A DNA stretch of 64,000 nt from Thamnaconus septentrionalis (GCA_009823395.1 CM020516.1:6426001-6490000), one strand, 5' to 3'. Positions 1 through 11,369 are shown, numbered from the stretch's first letter. A program made the numbers and translations. Notes: generated from the letters alone by a model not told the origin.

Positions 1-534
1 ACCCGGCTGCAGACATACGGGACAGGCAGATCAAGAAGGAACAGATTAAAAAAAAAAGTGTTTCCACCCAACAGCAATAACCAGAAATACACAATCCCAG
101 ACACAACACAAGGAGCCAGTAACAGGATTGTGCAATTGTGTGTGCGGGGGTTAGGGTTTAAAGAGGACGTGCGGATCAAACGGTGGACAGAAAGAATGTC
201 GGACGTTTTGCCGAAAAACTTCAACTCAAAACTGTGGTGGGTTTTTCATAAAAAAGGTTTAAAACAGAAATCGAGAAAAAGGCCATCAGAGTTGAGGGCG
301 ACCTCATGACCCTCCCGTGATGACAGAGCGGCTCACATGACCGCGGAGCAGCTGACTGCTCGAGTCTGCTCTGGCGCTGCGTTCAAGTGCGCGTGAAGGC
401 CGAAATCATCTGCAATCTTTTTTCTTTTTTTTTCCCTGCGCGAAACCAAATCCATTCGCTTCATTCGCATTCCTCCGCTTTGGCTTTGTTCTCCGTGTAC
501 GAATAGAAGCAAGACACGCTGGACTGCAGCTGGT

Positions 535-578
<44 letters not shown>

Positions 579-1000
579 CAAGAGACTCAAGGGCTCCAAT
601 TGTGTCAGAGGGCCTGAGTTTGGAATTCTTTCAATTTGTTTCCCAGAGGAGACGTACAACCGTCTCAGCGGGCCGACACGACACGACAGCACGCCACAGT
701 TCCCTCCCTCACAGATAATGAAGGTGTGTCTGTCCTGCAGGTCTGAGTTGGCGGCAAACTGAGAAATTCGCCGTTGCTTGACGTCTCTTCCGTGTTTTGC
801 CAGAACAAACAGGCCGAAACATTCACTGCTGTTTCGTTGAAAGCAAGTTTTTCCATTCCTTTCTTTCACCCGGAGGGAATCACAGCCAGTCAGTCACAGG
901 ATTCCAAGGAATCACTTTAGTTTCGGACCATATTGTTCTCGATAAAACCACGAGACAAAAGAGTTTTTACGCAGCGAAGCTTCCTCTGTTTGTGACTCAC
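1..1000. other. Intron of slc29a1 reaching the window edge
   Basis: No match to the expected TM9-11 segment is seen on the minus strand. The stretch contains a (CAG)n tract at 536-578. The open frames here are repeat-driven or incidental. Confidence 0.6.
536..578. repeat. (CAG)n trinucleotide tract, about 14 units
   Basis: Uninterrupted AGC repeat of 43 bp, most likely inside an slc29a1 intron. It makes poly-Ser or poly-Cys in spurious frames and is not supported as coding. Confidence 0.9.
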
Positions 1001-1086
1001 CCACATACAGACGGCGGTGAGACTCCTGCCGGCCCAGTCCATCAGGTTGAAGAGCAGGAAGCAGGCCACCGGGATGAAGTAGGTGT
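1001..1086 (-). CDS. slc29a1: slc29a1 coding exon, TM8 (last exon inside window)
   Basis: Acceptor CCACCTGCAG and donor TGG|GTGAGT. It encodes TYFIPVACFLLFN then LMDWAGRSLTAVCMW. YFIPV.CF..FN..DW.GRSLTAV is diagnostic of the family. The donor leads into an intron that leaves the window. Confidence 0.93.
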
Positions 1087-1821
1087 CTGCAGGTGGACAG
1101 AAGAGGAAGAAAACTCAACACTCTGGAGTCTAATGTGTTCCACGTCATCGTGCTGCCTCAGTGTGACGCAACCAGACCCAACGTATGAGCGACAACAACT
1201 GCAGCTCATTTTCCAGAGGGATTACAAACCCCTGCCGAGGCCTTTCAGGGATTTCATCTTCCACCGCTGTAAACCCGCTTGTATTTCTTTTTGGTAAACA
1301 CTTAAATTGTGTATACGAGGTCAAACAACTCGGGGGCGGTTCGGCCAGTGAGACACTTCAACCCAGTGTGCAGAGGGCGTTCAGACAGTTGAGTCATCTT
1401 CCTCTGGAAGCGAGAGAGACTTGGAAACAAATATTCCAAAAAGCGCATTTCGTTCTGGCGTCCTCGAATAAACCAACGAAGAAGAATGTGGACGAGGTAT
1501 CCCGGTTTGTGTGCGCAGGCCACCGTAGTTCACTGGCAAACTCAGGAGAGGGAGGGTGAGCAAATGAGCACTGCAATCTAAAAAGTAACCACTTAATGTT
1601 GCTGTTTCTTATCTTCAAATATTACAGACTGGATGTTAAACCCTTTAGCCCACATCCTGTGCCAAGACTAATTATTGGTGTTTGGGCTGCATGCACGCTG
1701 ATGCAACCGGTGATGCCTTCAGCTGCTGCTGCAGTGACACGTTTGCAACACAAACCACAAACACAAACCGAGTCTTTTATCATGTCAAACCTGTGTGGTG
1801 TCATTTTGGTTGTTGGCTGAC

Positions 1822-1860
<39 letters not shown>

Positions 1861-4800
1861 CACTCACTCCAGCCTCCTCCGTTGGCCACCGTGCTCTTGA
1901 CGTCGACGGTGACGGCGGGGAAGGTCCCGATGGTGACGGTGAAGATGAAGCACACCGACAGAGCCATGACCCAGATCTGAGGACGGAGCAGCGGAGCGGC
2001 TGGTGATCACACCATCACTATCACCTGGCTGCCTGCATCACCTCGCTGGCCCGGGTCCAGCCGCCACCGCCGCCACTGGTGGTCTCACCTGTTTGAAGAT
2101 GGCGAACACGGACACTTCGGCTTTGGCCTCGTCCTCCGTCAGGTTCGCCGCCGGCCGCTTCTCCGCTGACTCCTCTGGCGAGAACAAGAGGGGGAAAAAA
2201 ATCAACATCATCATCAAGATTGTGTGGTTTTGATGCTCTAAAATGTGACAGGGGCGGCCAGAGCAGCAGCAGCAGATGGAGGGAGTGTTTTGGTGACCCA
2301 CCTCATAGGAGAAAAAAAAAATACATCATGGGATATGTGGAAAACATTTAATGTCAATGGAAAATGTGTGTCTTTGAAGCCCAACGGTATTTGGCTCTTT
2401 ATTGAAATGACTCAGAAAAGTGGTGAAATACAGTTATTTCATGACTGACTGACTATTAACATCACTTCCAGCGGGTCGGATGACTTGCAAAGTGACATTG
2501 CTCACTAGAGATTGCGCAAACGGCAAAAAATTATTTTTGGCCCCCGGGCCGTAGTTTTCCCACCCCTGGGTTAGATGCTGCTGCTGGAGTGTAGATAGAT
2601 CGATTGACGAATACTTTATTGATTTGCAAGCTGCTAGTGTTGGCTCCTCCTGCTCACTATCTGAATATTTGAGCGCCGGCCCTGTTAGACTGGACGCACC
2701 TTTTTTGAGCAGATCCATCTTGTTCTCCTCGTCAGCGGAGGGCCTGCAGCGATTCGTCTCCATGTAGAACTGGAAGAACTCCTGTTGGCCGCGACATGTT
2801 GCCACATTAACAAACACCACTGCGTTCCTCGATATTTGTCTTCCAAGCACAACACAGACTGAGGAGTTTGGCGCCAGCCGGCAGGACAAGTGAACGGTTG
2901 TGTGAATGTGTGGAGGAGCAGCAGCAGCAGCAGCAGGAGGGCCTCACCATCCTGGGGAGAAGCACGTAGCACATGACGGCCAGCAGGATGACCACGCAGG
3001 CTGTGATGAAGTAGCCGAACGCGCTGTCCTGCAGCGCCGAGCCAGCTGGGGGAAGAGACACAGCAGCACAGGAGACAGCGTCAGCCACTGTGTTTGTTCA
3101 CAAGTCTCTTGGCCCTGTCACACGAGCTGCATTTCCATGAACCCTAGAATTGCGAAAACCTAAATACTGCAATAAAAAACTGGTAATGGAAACGCCTAAA
3201 CTGCGGAAACCTGTGATAGAAAAGCTGCTGCAGCTGCTGTTGGTTGGAAGGTCCAGTGTGGAAGATTTGGCAACATGACGTGGTGAAGAAAACATGATGT
3301 CTGCCAGGAAAAACTCCCCCCCGGCCTCAAAATCCATCATGACTCTGAATTCACGCATCGACTTCACAGTCCGACCCCTAGACGACCTCTCACCCACCTC
3401 AGCATCGTCACTGGTCACAATACTCTGCATTACGTATCCTTTTTAATCTTATGTTGCGATCTTTCTATGCACAGGTTTGCACTGACAGAGATGTCCTGAT
3501 CTCATTGTACATGTGTACTGTGCCAAAAAATGAATTCTATTCTATTCTATTCTATAGTCTTGTAGAGTCACTCTGTGGGCTACTGCAGGTATGCGGCAGA
3601 AACCTCTTGAACATTTGTCTTTGCACTGGTTATGTAATGAGAACCTATATCTTACATACGTCTACTACAGTCATCAAATAGGAGTGGCCCTTTGTGAGCT
3701 CCGGTGTGTGTCTGTGTGTGTTGTATTGTGTTGTTTGCGTGTCCCATACGTACAGGCCAGGGCGCAGATCATAGAGAAGGCTGCGAAGGTTCCGGCCAGC
3801 CCCTGTCCGCTCATGATGGGAGTGGTGTAGGAAGCGGGCAGGATCCCCGCCAGCCCAAACAGACTGCCCTGGAAAACGGCCCCGAAAGCTGCAGGGATGG
3901 AAATTTTGAGAATAAAGTTGAAATTTCAAGAATAAAGCAGACATTTCGAGAATTAAGATGACATTTCGTGAATACAATTTTAAATTTCCAGTCGGCCCTG
4001 AAAGCTGCAGGGATGAAAATTTCGAGAAGTAAGTTGAAATTTTGAGATTAAAGTGGAAATTTCAGGAATAATGTCACAAAATTCAATTCAAGTCAATAAA
4101 AGAAAATTTCAACTTAAAACTCAAAATGGAAAAATCTCCTTCCTGTAATATTTTTTTCTTCTTCTGGGCCTAATCCTCTTTGGTAGAGAAACCTCAGTGT
4201 CCCACATCAAGTAATAATAATAACTAACAGACCAAACCAGCAGAGATGATCGCAGTATAAACAGTGAGCTGGGTGGTGGGATGGGGGGGTCTAGTAGGGA
4301 AATGCTCCACTGATTTCAAACCAACAGGAGGCGCTGACAGTGAACGTTCTAACTCCTGACAACAACAGGGATTATCGCTCGCTGGTTCCCTTCGTTCGTT
4401 CGTCGACTCAATTTCAAGATCAACCTGATGCAGATCAGTGAGGCAGAGGAAGCCGCAGCCACGGTCCCTATGTGCCCACTGAGGATACTGCTGATGCTCG
4501 CTGCTGATTGGCTGAATCTCAAATAAAACAACAAGAAAAAAAAGCAAAAAACAAACAAGTAAAGCAGAGGAAGGACACTTTCCCACGGCTCAGAGCTCTT
4601 CCTCTCCGCAGAGCTGGTTGGATGAAGGACTGTTGTGACTCAGCCACATCCGCACTTTGATGGAATAATTGAATTATGTCCGGAGTCTTAAGAGCATCCG
4701 GTTGCGGGTCGGAAACGCGGTTGTTAACCACCGCAGTTAAGTTTGCATTGAAGTTGAGCAACTCACAGTTGATGATGATGATTTTTATCATGGTGACGGA

Positions 4801-6828
4801 GAAGAAGGGCAGCGGCGCCATGTCCACCTTGACAAAGATGGCCGTCACCAGGAAGACCACCAGGATGACCACCATGCTTCCGAGGATTCTTAACTTCTGA
4901 GGAATCCTGAGAGCGAGGAGAAGAAAGACAGGATACACCTCTATTAGGACGTCAAGTCGACAGCCTTTCAACAAATAGTCCCGTAATTCAATTCCCAGCA
5001 TTGTCACGACAGCCTCATCCCGCAGAAAACAAACCCCAAAAACAATAAAACATTTACAGGAATAACTGTGGGAGGGAAGAGGGAGGGCGTCTGTAAATAA
5101 ATTCTCCGTATGTGAGGGTGAACGGTGAGGAGGAGCAGGTTGAGAGGAGCCCCTGAGAGGGCAGAGCAGAGGAAGAGAAGGGGAAGAAAAGCACACGAAT
5201 AGCATTCTAGGGTGTGTTTGTGAAAGACGAGTGAGCGCCACGGTCGAGGGGCGACCCTGATCTCCCTTCAAATCCATGTCTGATTAAAGCAAACAGGCCG
5301 GAGGCCAGAGGACGCAGGTTCACGTAACAGGATCTCACCCAGGGGTGAGAGGGTGAGAGGGAGGGCAGCACAATTAATCGCATTTCAGCATCACATTATC
5401 TGACTGTAGGCTTCGCATGACCGTAAAAAAACAACTATAATCGAAATGGTGTGATTGTCATGCTGCACTGCGTGCTGGCATGCGTGTGACCTGTTTAAAA
5501 TTGCAATTATATATTTTACGCCGCAATTGTCCAAAGTAGGGATGCAAATCATCAGTTAATTCATTAATCGTTAGTTGAAACATTTATCCTGACTTTAATT
5601 TGACTTCTAATGGGTCACATTTCGACAATTATTATTATTATTTTATTTTTTTAAAAGTTGTTTAAAATTAACTAAATTTCTCTTTCTTGCCACTACGCTG
5701 TTATAATGATATTAACTACCCATGCAAAAAAATGTTCAATTAATTGCGATTAATTTAATTTAATCGATTAAATTCTTAATCAAAAATGAATCGATAATCG
5801 ATTAACTGTTAACATTCCTACTTCTGGTGTATGAAGGAGTTGAGGCAGGTGAAGATGAGCAGCGGCACCATGGCGCACAACGTCATCACATTGTTGAACT
5901 TGGACTCCAGGACGTTCCTGCCGTCGCCGCCCACCGCCGTCTGATTGGCCGACGGGTCCTTCAGCCTGCTGGTGAAGTACTGCGGCACAGAGGAGGCAGA
6001 GGAGACGGTGTTTAGTTTGCCTGTCTGTTCAGGGAATACCCCTGATCAGCTGCTGAGAAAAACATGTAAACCTGTCGCAAACAGAGGGCTAATAATGTTC
6101 GGGGAATGTTGGAGCACCACAGCTCTGAAAGTTCTCCAACTTATTCCGGCCTCCAAAACAAGCTCTCCAAACCATTCTGGATTGAACCACAACAGAAACG
6201 CCCCCTACAGGTCGGTCCTAATGAACTGCGACGGGATAATGACATTCCAAGAAATTAACCCCTCCAGTCCCCTAAAGAATGGCCTGGGATTAGAGAGGCT
6301 CCTCGGCGGCCAGGGAAATCCACCTGGCTGAGGTCGGCTCAGTCGTCCTGAGTGAAACCAGGTGGCTTTGGGGCCAAACACAAACAAATAGTCTTTGTTT
6401 TCCCAAAGTGGAGCTCAGACCTTTCAATTAAGTCTTCAGCCAGCCAGCAGGCCACCAACCAGGCTGCTCTGTGCACGTCCATCTGCCCGCTACCCCGGGG
6501 CTTTAGCCCACTTTAGCTGCAAAGACGCTCACACGAGGAAACTTACCATGGTCGCCGTCATGAAGAAGTTCCATGGCAGGAGGGTCGCCAGGCCCATGAT
6601 GAAGAAAATGATCCATACTGCATTGTATCTGGTGGAGCGTGTGGAGATAGAGGAAGTTCATAAAACAGATTTCTTTTTTTCCTCCACCAGGAGCTCAATA
6701 AAATGTGATTTCCGGCCAAATGAAACGCAGCTCGTCACTCACTTGTCCCGAGGAGCGTTGATGGCCGTCATGGTTCCTGTTACTGTTGGAGGCACGTGCT
6801 TGGCGGGTTAATCAGGGAGGCACTGGGT
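1001..6828 (-). CDS. slc29a1: Equilibrative nucleoside transporter 1-like gene, 5' ten coding exons (C-terminus outside window)
   Basis: Facilitative plasma-membrane transporter of the SLC29 family, which moves purine and pyrimidine nucleosides down their gradient. Coding exons in transcript order: 6771-6743, 6628-6547, 5979-5822, 4906-4767, 3888-3754, 3045-2948, 2781-2700, 2174-2089, 1976-1868, 1086-1001. Every junction is GT-AG, phases match, and the total is 1005 nt (335 codons). The start has a good Kozak context (ACCATGA), and N-terminal MTAINAPRDKY matches ENT1 length and pattern. Visible family motifs: LLPWNFFMTAT in TM1, FNNVMTLCAM in TM2, GSLFGLAG and PIMSGQGLAG in TM4-5, FGYFITAC in TM6, a charged cytoplasmic loop, FPAVTV in TM7, DWAGRSLTAV in TM8. 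Loop 1 has an NQT glycosylation sequon and appears shorter than in mammals. TM9-11 (roughly 110 residues by family length) are not found in 1-1000, so they lie left of the window. SLC29A2 was considered; the N-terminus and TM4-5 favour ENT1. Which teleost paralogue cannot be decided. Confidence 0.93.
1824..1858. repeat. (GT)n microsatellite
   Basis: 35 bp of GT, just inside the slc29a1 intron after the TM7 exon. Confidence 0.95.
1868..1976 (-). CDS. slc29a1: slc29a1 coding exon, TM7
   Basis: Acceptor CGTCCTCAG and donor A|GTGAGT. It encodes IWVMALSVCFIFTVTIG then TFPAVTVDVKSTVANGGGW. SVCFIF(T)xTIGxFPAVTV is the ENT1 TM7 pattern. A (GT)n microsatellite starts 10 bp into the following intron. 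Confidence 0.93.
2089..2174 (-). CDS. slc29a1: slc29a1 coding exon, cytoplasmic loop part 2
   Basis: Acceptor TCTCGCCAG and donor CAG|GTGAGA. It encodes EESAEKRPAANLTEDEAKAE and SVFAIFKQ. Loop composition diverges in the family; the terminal FxIFKQ leads into TM7 as expected. Confidence 0.88.
2240..2568 (+). mobile_element. hAT-like nonautonomous element, copy 1 (left end degraded)
   Basis: Shares with 55957-56328 the segment beginning TCTAAAATGTGACAG, the GGAGTGTTTTGGTGACCCA block, the TGACTGACTGACTATTAA block and the CCCCCGGGCCGTAGTTT end. The right terminus reads in reverse CAGGGGTGGGAAAAC, the family's terminal repeat. The left terminal repeat and duplication are not recognisable. It lies in an slc29a1 intron. 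Confidence 0.8.
2700..2781 (-). CDS. slc29a1: slc29a1 coding exon, cytoplasmic loop part 1
   Basis: Acceptor GCCAACAG and donor G|GTGCGT. It encodes EFFQFYMETNRC then RPSADEENKMDLLKK, matching the EFYRYY...ETKLDLISKG segment after TM6 in ENT1. Charged and without membrane character. Confidence 0.88.
2948..3045 (-). CDS. slc29a1: slc29a1 coding exon, TM6
   Basis: Acceptor TTCCCCCAG and donor ATG|GTGAGG. It encodes GSALQDSAFGYFITACVV and the rest of TM6 through YVLLPRM. SAFGYFITAC is a strong ENT family signature. Confidence 0.93.
3535..3555. repeat. (TTCTA)n pentanucleotide repeat
   Basis: About four TTCTA units within an slc29a1 intron. Confidence 0.8.
3754..3888 (-). CDS. slc29a1: slc29a1 coding exon, TM4-TM5
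   Basis: Acceptor CCCTGCAG and donor T|GTACGT. It encodes FGAVFQGSLFGLAG, ILPASYTTPIMSGQG and LAGTFAAFSMICALA, the most ENT1-specific stretch of the gene. The exon start and acceptor are duplicated 116 bp away in the adjoining intron. Confidence 0.94.
3878..4109. repeat. 116-bp tandem duplication spanning an exon-intron boundary
   Basis: Copy one (3878-3993) starts GGCCCCGAAAGCTGCAGGGA and copy two (from 3994) starts GGCCCTGAAAGCTGCAGGGA. Both continue with AAATTT(C/T)GAGAA..AAGTTGAAATTT repeats. Copy one contains the first bases of the TM4-TM5 exon and its acceptor, so the acceptor sequence is present twice. Confidence 0.85.
4767..4906 (-). CDS. slc29a1: slc29a1 coding exon, TM3 and start of TM4
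   Basis: Acceptor CGCTCTCAG and donor T|GTGAGT. It encodes IPQKLRILGSMVVILVV, the rest of TM3, then LPFFSVTMIKIIIIN entering TM4. Near-identical in pattern to ENT1, including the conserved IPQ..RILGS. Confidence 0.93.
5537..5820. mobile_element. Short AT-rich inverted-repeat element (hAT-Ac-like MITE)
   Basis: The left end is TAGGGATGCAAATCATCAG and the right end, reverse complemented, is TAGGAATGTTAACAGTTAA. The terminal TAGGRATG resembles hAT-Ac family ends. No matching 8-bp target duplication is seen. Its right end abuts the slc29a1 exon ending at 5822. Confidence 0.7.
5822..5979 (-). CDS. slc29a1: slc29a1 coding exon, extracellular loop 1 and TM2
   Basis: Acceptor CCGCAG; it encodes YFTSRLKDPSANQTAV through FNNVMTLCAMVPLLIF and NSFIHQ. 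NQT is the likely N-glycosylation site. The donor is GTAGGA, whose T onward is the terminus of a transposable element (see findings). The 158 nt keep phase with both neighbours. Confidence 0.92.
6547..6628 (-). CDS. slc29a1: slc29a1 coding exon, TM1
   Basis: Acceptor CCACCAG and donor ATG|GTAAGT. It encodes YNAVWIIFFIMGLA then TLLPWNFFMTATM. This is TM1 with the PWN motif and a Met at residue 33, the position known in human ENT1 to affect coronary-vasodilator inhibitor sensitivity. Confidence 0.93.
6743..6828 (-). CDS. slc29a1: slc29a1 exon with start codon (5' UTR plus 29 coding nt)
   Basis: The acceptor TGTATTTCAG ends at 6829, so the exon begins at 6828 and carries a short 5' UTR before the ATG at 6771-6769. 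It encodes MTAINAPRD plus two bases of Lys10, then donor GTGAGT. An acceptor in front of the start codon means at least one noncoding exon lies upstream. Confidence 0.88.
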
Positions 6829-7264
6829 CTGAAATACACAGATAACAAACCAGCCACAGCACTTAAGAGACAGTCGTCTGCTGTGTTTTGTCGCCAACAG
6901 ACAACTGACAACATGTCAACAGACAACATTTTTACTTGAAAACACTAAACATTTGCAACGTCAACATGAAAATACTGACAAACACGGTGGAGAGCAGACT
7001 TGTCCTTTTTTGTGGTCAGAACGGAGTTGAATGAAGCAGAAGAACACAAGTGATGACAAAAGCTTATCTGTTCAAATCTGACTGTAAATAGAGAAAATGA
7101 GAACAGCACATGTTCCTTTCTGGTGAAGTTTCAGAGAAAATTACTATCAGATCTTGGATGACATCTTCAATTGAAATAGCCAAAAGCTTACGCAAAAGGG
7201 AAGAAGATAAATGCAAAAAGCCTCCAGTTCTCCATTAACCCTCGACCTCTCTTTGCAAACATAC

Positions 7265-7327
7265 CAGTGATTATTGAGCAGCTCGGCAGCCAGCAGTCTT
7301 CTCTCTGGTCAGATGCAGCGGCCCAAA
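7265..7327 (-). promoter_or_regulatory. Candidate TATA promoter and noncoding first exon of slc29a1
   Basis: On the minus strand GGTATAAATTGAAG (TATA-like, about 7352-7360) is followed about 30 bp later by a possible transcription start. A short noncoding segment then ends at a consensus donor, CTG|GTATGT (exon end 7265). It would splice to the acceptor at 6829. The start position is inferred from TATA spacing. Confidence 0.5.
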
Positions 7328-7399
7328 GGGCAAAGCAGCTGTGCACGCTTCAATTTATACCACGCAGAGGTTTGTGTAGGTCGACACCCTCCAGGCCCG

Positions 7400-9900
7400 C
7401 TGGCCCCGCCCACCTCGCCTCGCCCTCCCCCGTCTTCTTTTTCCCTTTCTGACCCTCCCCATCACATTTTCACATTCCACGCGTGTGTGTTTCTGCCGTG
7501 CGTACGTCCAACTCCGGGACACTGCCAGCTTTATGTCAAATTTCAAGAATCCATTCCCACCGCAATTGGATGCAAGTGTTCGGAACTTCGGACCGCCGAC
7601 AGACAGAACTGCACATTCTACCGAGACGTCCTCCGCGCAGAACAAAGCACAACGCAACCAAGACCAGACAGTCTTCCAAATAAATACCTGGATCAATACC
7701 AAGCCATCACCAGAGCTGTGAGCTCACTAGTCAGAGATCCAGTGAGTCAGAGACTGCATGAGGCGAAGATCTTACGAGCGGTGCATTTGCAAACAAACAC
7801 ACACACTGACGCTGCGCACACATCCCACCTGCAAGCGAAAAATTTAAAACCTATTAGCAATATTTGAGAGGTTTTTCAAAGTTTAGGTGTGATGATGATG
7901 ATGATGATGATGATACCGCTGACACAAGCGACTTGATTTCCAGACGAACGCTCTAAATAAAGACAGAGTCGTGCACTGATACAGAGTCTTAGGCATCAGG
8001 AATCCATATCATCCTGGACTGAGCAAGCAGAGACAGAGTAACTGGAGTCACTGGGACACAGATCTGTAGGTCATGTGAGATGAGACACACACACACACAG
8101 ACACACACAAACACGCGCACACACGGGGCTGCATTTGTCAAACAACAGGTCTATATGTGAGAGATTATACCAATGTTTACCACGAGACCAGCCATCCGCT
8201 GAGCCTCAGATGGGAAACATCAGCGTCCACTCCGACTTACCGCCAACAGCGTTATGCAAATATTGCAACATTGCAGCAGAAATGAAAAGGGATGCACTTA
8301 TTTTGAAATTTGGAGAATTACTGGGGCTCATTTTGCTCAGGTTGAATTTTTACATCGAGGTTAAGCCAGAATGGTTGCTGTACGCTTACATGATGGAGAG
8401 ATAGAGCAACCACGATTCTCAAGACAATGTTCTACTGATGTAGGAAAAACAAACTCCTACATCTTATGTTAATAAAAGACTCTTGAAAAAATTACAAACC
8501 GGGACCTGAAACTGCGCCTTTTAGAAGTTTGGAAGAATTTTCTCAACTTTTGTCCTCTTGAGTCCATACATGCGAGCGCTTAGGATGTGAAAAGCTGCTG
8601 GTTTTCATTCTGCTAATCTAATTATAGACCATTTACACAAATGGGAAACAACCTCATTGCAGTTAACAGCAATTTAGCGGCAGAGGGACCATGAACTCCA
8701 GAGGTTTACTGCGTGCACACGGTGAAAACAGGAGTCGAGACAGCCGGCTCGGTTCTGGCAGCTAATGAACTCTGCAAGGTCAAAGGTCGCTCTTCCGACT
8801 TCCAACTGGAACCCAGATAGCAACAACTCTTCGGGGAGAAATTCTACATACTTGGCATGAAGGAGACTCTTCACCGGATGCGACTGGCTGCTTAACTCAG
8901 ACTTGCTCTCTCCAGGAGAGACGGAGCTGAGAAACATATCCAAAATATATTGTCATCCCAGTCCTGACATGCCATCATAGCGCTCAAGAAGGCAAGCGTG
9001 CAGAGTTAAAAGTTGGCAGAGGCGGAAGGAAATATGAAAGATGATATTGGGGAGGAAGTTAAAATGTTTTCTGAGCAACAAGTAGCCGTCGATGTATCTG
9101 CATAAGCAAAGGTTGCTTTTCCTGAATTCCAAAATCAATTCCACAGGAGGAACTTTGCAGGTGCAACAGTCTGACTTAAAAGACAGACAATGGCAGGTGA
9201 GTAGCTTTCTCCTGGGCTGACTGGCTGGATGAGCATGACTCAAACAAGCTGACCTATGGTACTAGTTCGCCCACTGACTGCAACATTTTCACTAGCTGCC
9301 AAGTGTAATGAAACACATTTCCAAAGAAGGGCGTTGGCATCCGCAGCAGGTACGAGCCTGAACGTTACTGGGGGCACAATGTGGATTTCCTGGAGTGCAA
9401 GGTCAAAAGTACAAAATAAAGACGACAGTTTTTTTTCTTTAAGAAACCACGATTAATCTCCGACGAGCTGTTCAAATTTATGTTTACGTGATTTATTTGT
9501 AATATCAACAGATACTTGAAGAGCTTTCAGTCCATAAATGGAGAAGCAGGCTTGTTCTGGGAGAAGAACCTATGATATGAGAGCATCCACGCACACAACA
9601 TGTGTTCTATTCCTGTTCTGCTTCCATGCTCTCACTGCAACACTCTGGAGAGACCACATGTACCCCCTCACCTCCTGTTCGTTAGAAAAATAACAATAAA
9701 AAACTAAAAACTAAAAAAAAACTAACTGGTCCTTTTCTGTGTAAACATATTTGTTCCCCCAAAGATGCAACTTGATTTTTTCCTCCAGTGAGTTTGGCAA
9801 CAGATTCCATGTTTTGATAAATATTGAGCAATTTATAATCACATGCAGATCGTGCTCTCTTTGGTAGGAGGCCAACTCACAGTGAGCAGATCACCCAGGC
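7400..9900. other. Noncoding, no recognised gene
   Basis: Ordinary AT-leaning sequence with a short (GAT)n tract near 7889-7914 and short CA stretches near 8088-8120. The open frames lack domain similarity or splice logic. It could be intergenic or an upstream slc29a1 intron. Confidence 0.5.
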
Positions 9901-9905
9901 ACGCA

Positions 9906-9908
<3 letters not shown>

Positions 9909-9941
<33 letters not shown>
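9909..9941. repeat. (CA)n microsatellite
   Basis: 33 bp of uninterrupted AC dinucleotides. Confidence 0.95.
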
Positions 9942-9943
<2 letters not shown>

Positions 9944-11040
9944 TGTATGAACAGAGGTCTGTTTTAATACAACTGATGGAAGAGTAGTAAGTGGCTCAAT
10001 TTCTAACACATTTATAAGAGTTTATTTCAGGGCTGCAGCCTTTGGAACTGGAACGGTCCATGTTGTCAACAATAGTCGAATAAAAATAATCTTAAAAATG
10101 TGGATTTGGGTTCACTTTGACTTGAGCTTTGTGCTAAAACTTTTCATCCCTTAACAAAACAAACATGACCTCATTATCGACACCTCTACGTTTCCTGCTT
10201 CATCTGCTTCATACGAAGTGAACGACAAGCTGCGTTCGAAAACTCATTTTTCTCCCTCAACCTCTCAGCACCGAGGGGATGAACCCCCACAGGGAGGCGT
10301 GCTTTGGTAAAAGATCGGGATGTAATCAGGAAGGAGCAAAGTGGAGCCACGAGACAGGAAAAAGACTCTGGAGAGCAGCAATCAGGGGCTGTTTTAGAAA
10401 TTAGACACTCATCCGTCACTCTCTTCTCCCTGTCCAGGGAGCTCTTTCCAGCTAACTATGTACCGCACTCATCAGCCAAATTAAAACACACTTTCAGGCA
10501 CTCCTCTCTGCTGCGGCGCTAGGAACGTCAACATGCTCTTAAAATGTCTGGTGGGAATAAATTTAATTCAAATATGTAGATTTCTTTCATAATAACAATA
10601 AAACTCTTGTTTTTTTGTTTTTTTCCAAATGCATTATTTTTATATATTATATCCTATCATGTTATAATTATTAAGCGTCCCCAATTCAGGAAAATAAAGA
10701 CCAACCCCTCTCATATTTCTGCCACGTTTGTTGTTGTTTGATGGGATATGTTGCTGCTGGGTTAGTGACAATTGGTTGATCACTACTTTTTCAGCAATGC
10801 ATCGTGGGACATTTCAGAAACTACCAAGATAATAACTAGTCAGAGGGAAACTCTCATCAGCCACTTCAGCCTCAACCCGCCACAAACACATAATTTCCCG
10901 CTCAGTGGTGAGTGGCAGTGCCACTCATCACACCGACTAAAGCCACCAGCCAATCACTAATGGGTTTAAAACTAGTGAGGTATGACTGGCATGAGGAGGA
11001 GGGGGGTTTCCCTCGACTTCCTCTGATGAACAATCTAGTC

Positions 11041-11369
11041 CAAGCATGGGCAAACTACGGCCCAGGGGCCATATGCAGCCCATTAAAGCTTTTTAATGTG
11101 TCCCATCAAAATTGGAGAAATGATATTAATAGTAAATAATAGCAAGCCATAAAATAGTATTTTTTTCAGTGTTTTAAGAGTCATTTCCAATATTGCTCAT
11201 CTTCCAATTGACATTAAAGCATGTTTTCTACATATTCCATGACATATTTTTTCCTCCTTTGAGGTGGGTCACCAAAACACTCCATCCATCTGCTCCTGCT
11301 CCGGCCCCCTCCTCTGTCAAATTTTAGAACTCATTCTGGCCGACCATTCAAAAAGTTTGTCCACCCCTG
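11041..11369 (-). mobile_element. hAT-like nonautonomous element, copy 2 (complete, with 8-bp duplication)
   Basis: The ends CAAGCATGGGCAAAC and, reverse complemented, CAGGGGTGGACAAAC are imperfect terminal inverted repeats. The element is flanked by identical 8-bp direct repeats ATCTAGTC at 11033-11040 and 11370-11377, the size made by hAT transposases. The 329-bp element has no coding capacity. It is the reverse orientation of copies 1, 3 and 4. Confidence 0.93.

Noticed and set aside
333..869. Minus-strand frame with a poly-Cys run
   Set aside because: The run is the translated CAG tract. No homology, and the position fits an slc29a1 intron.
1..990. Search for the slc29a1 TM9-11 exons
   Set aside because: No segment resembling the family's C-terminal membrane helices is present, so the gene is called truncated by the window edge, not by a deletion.
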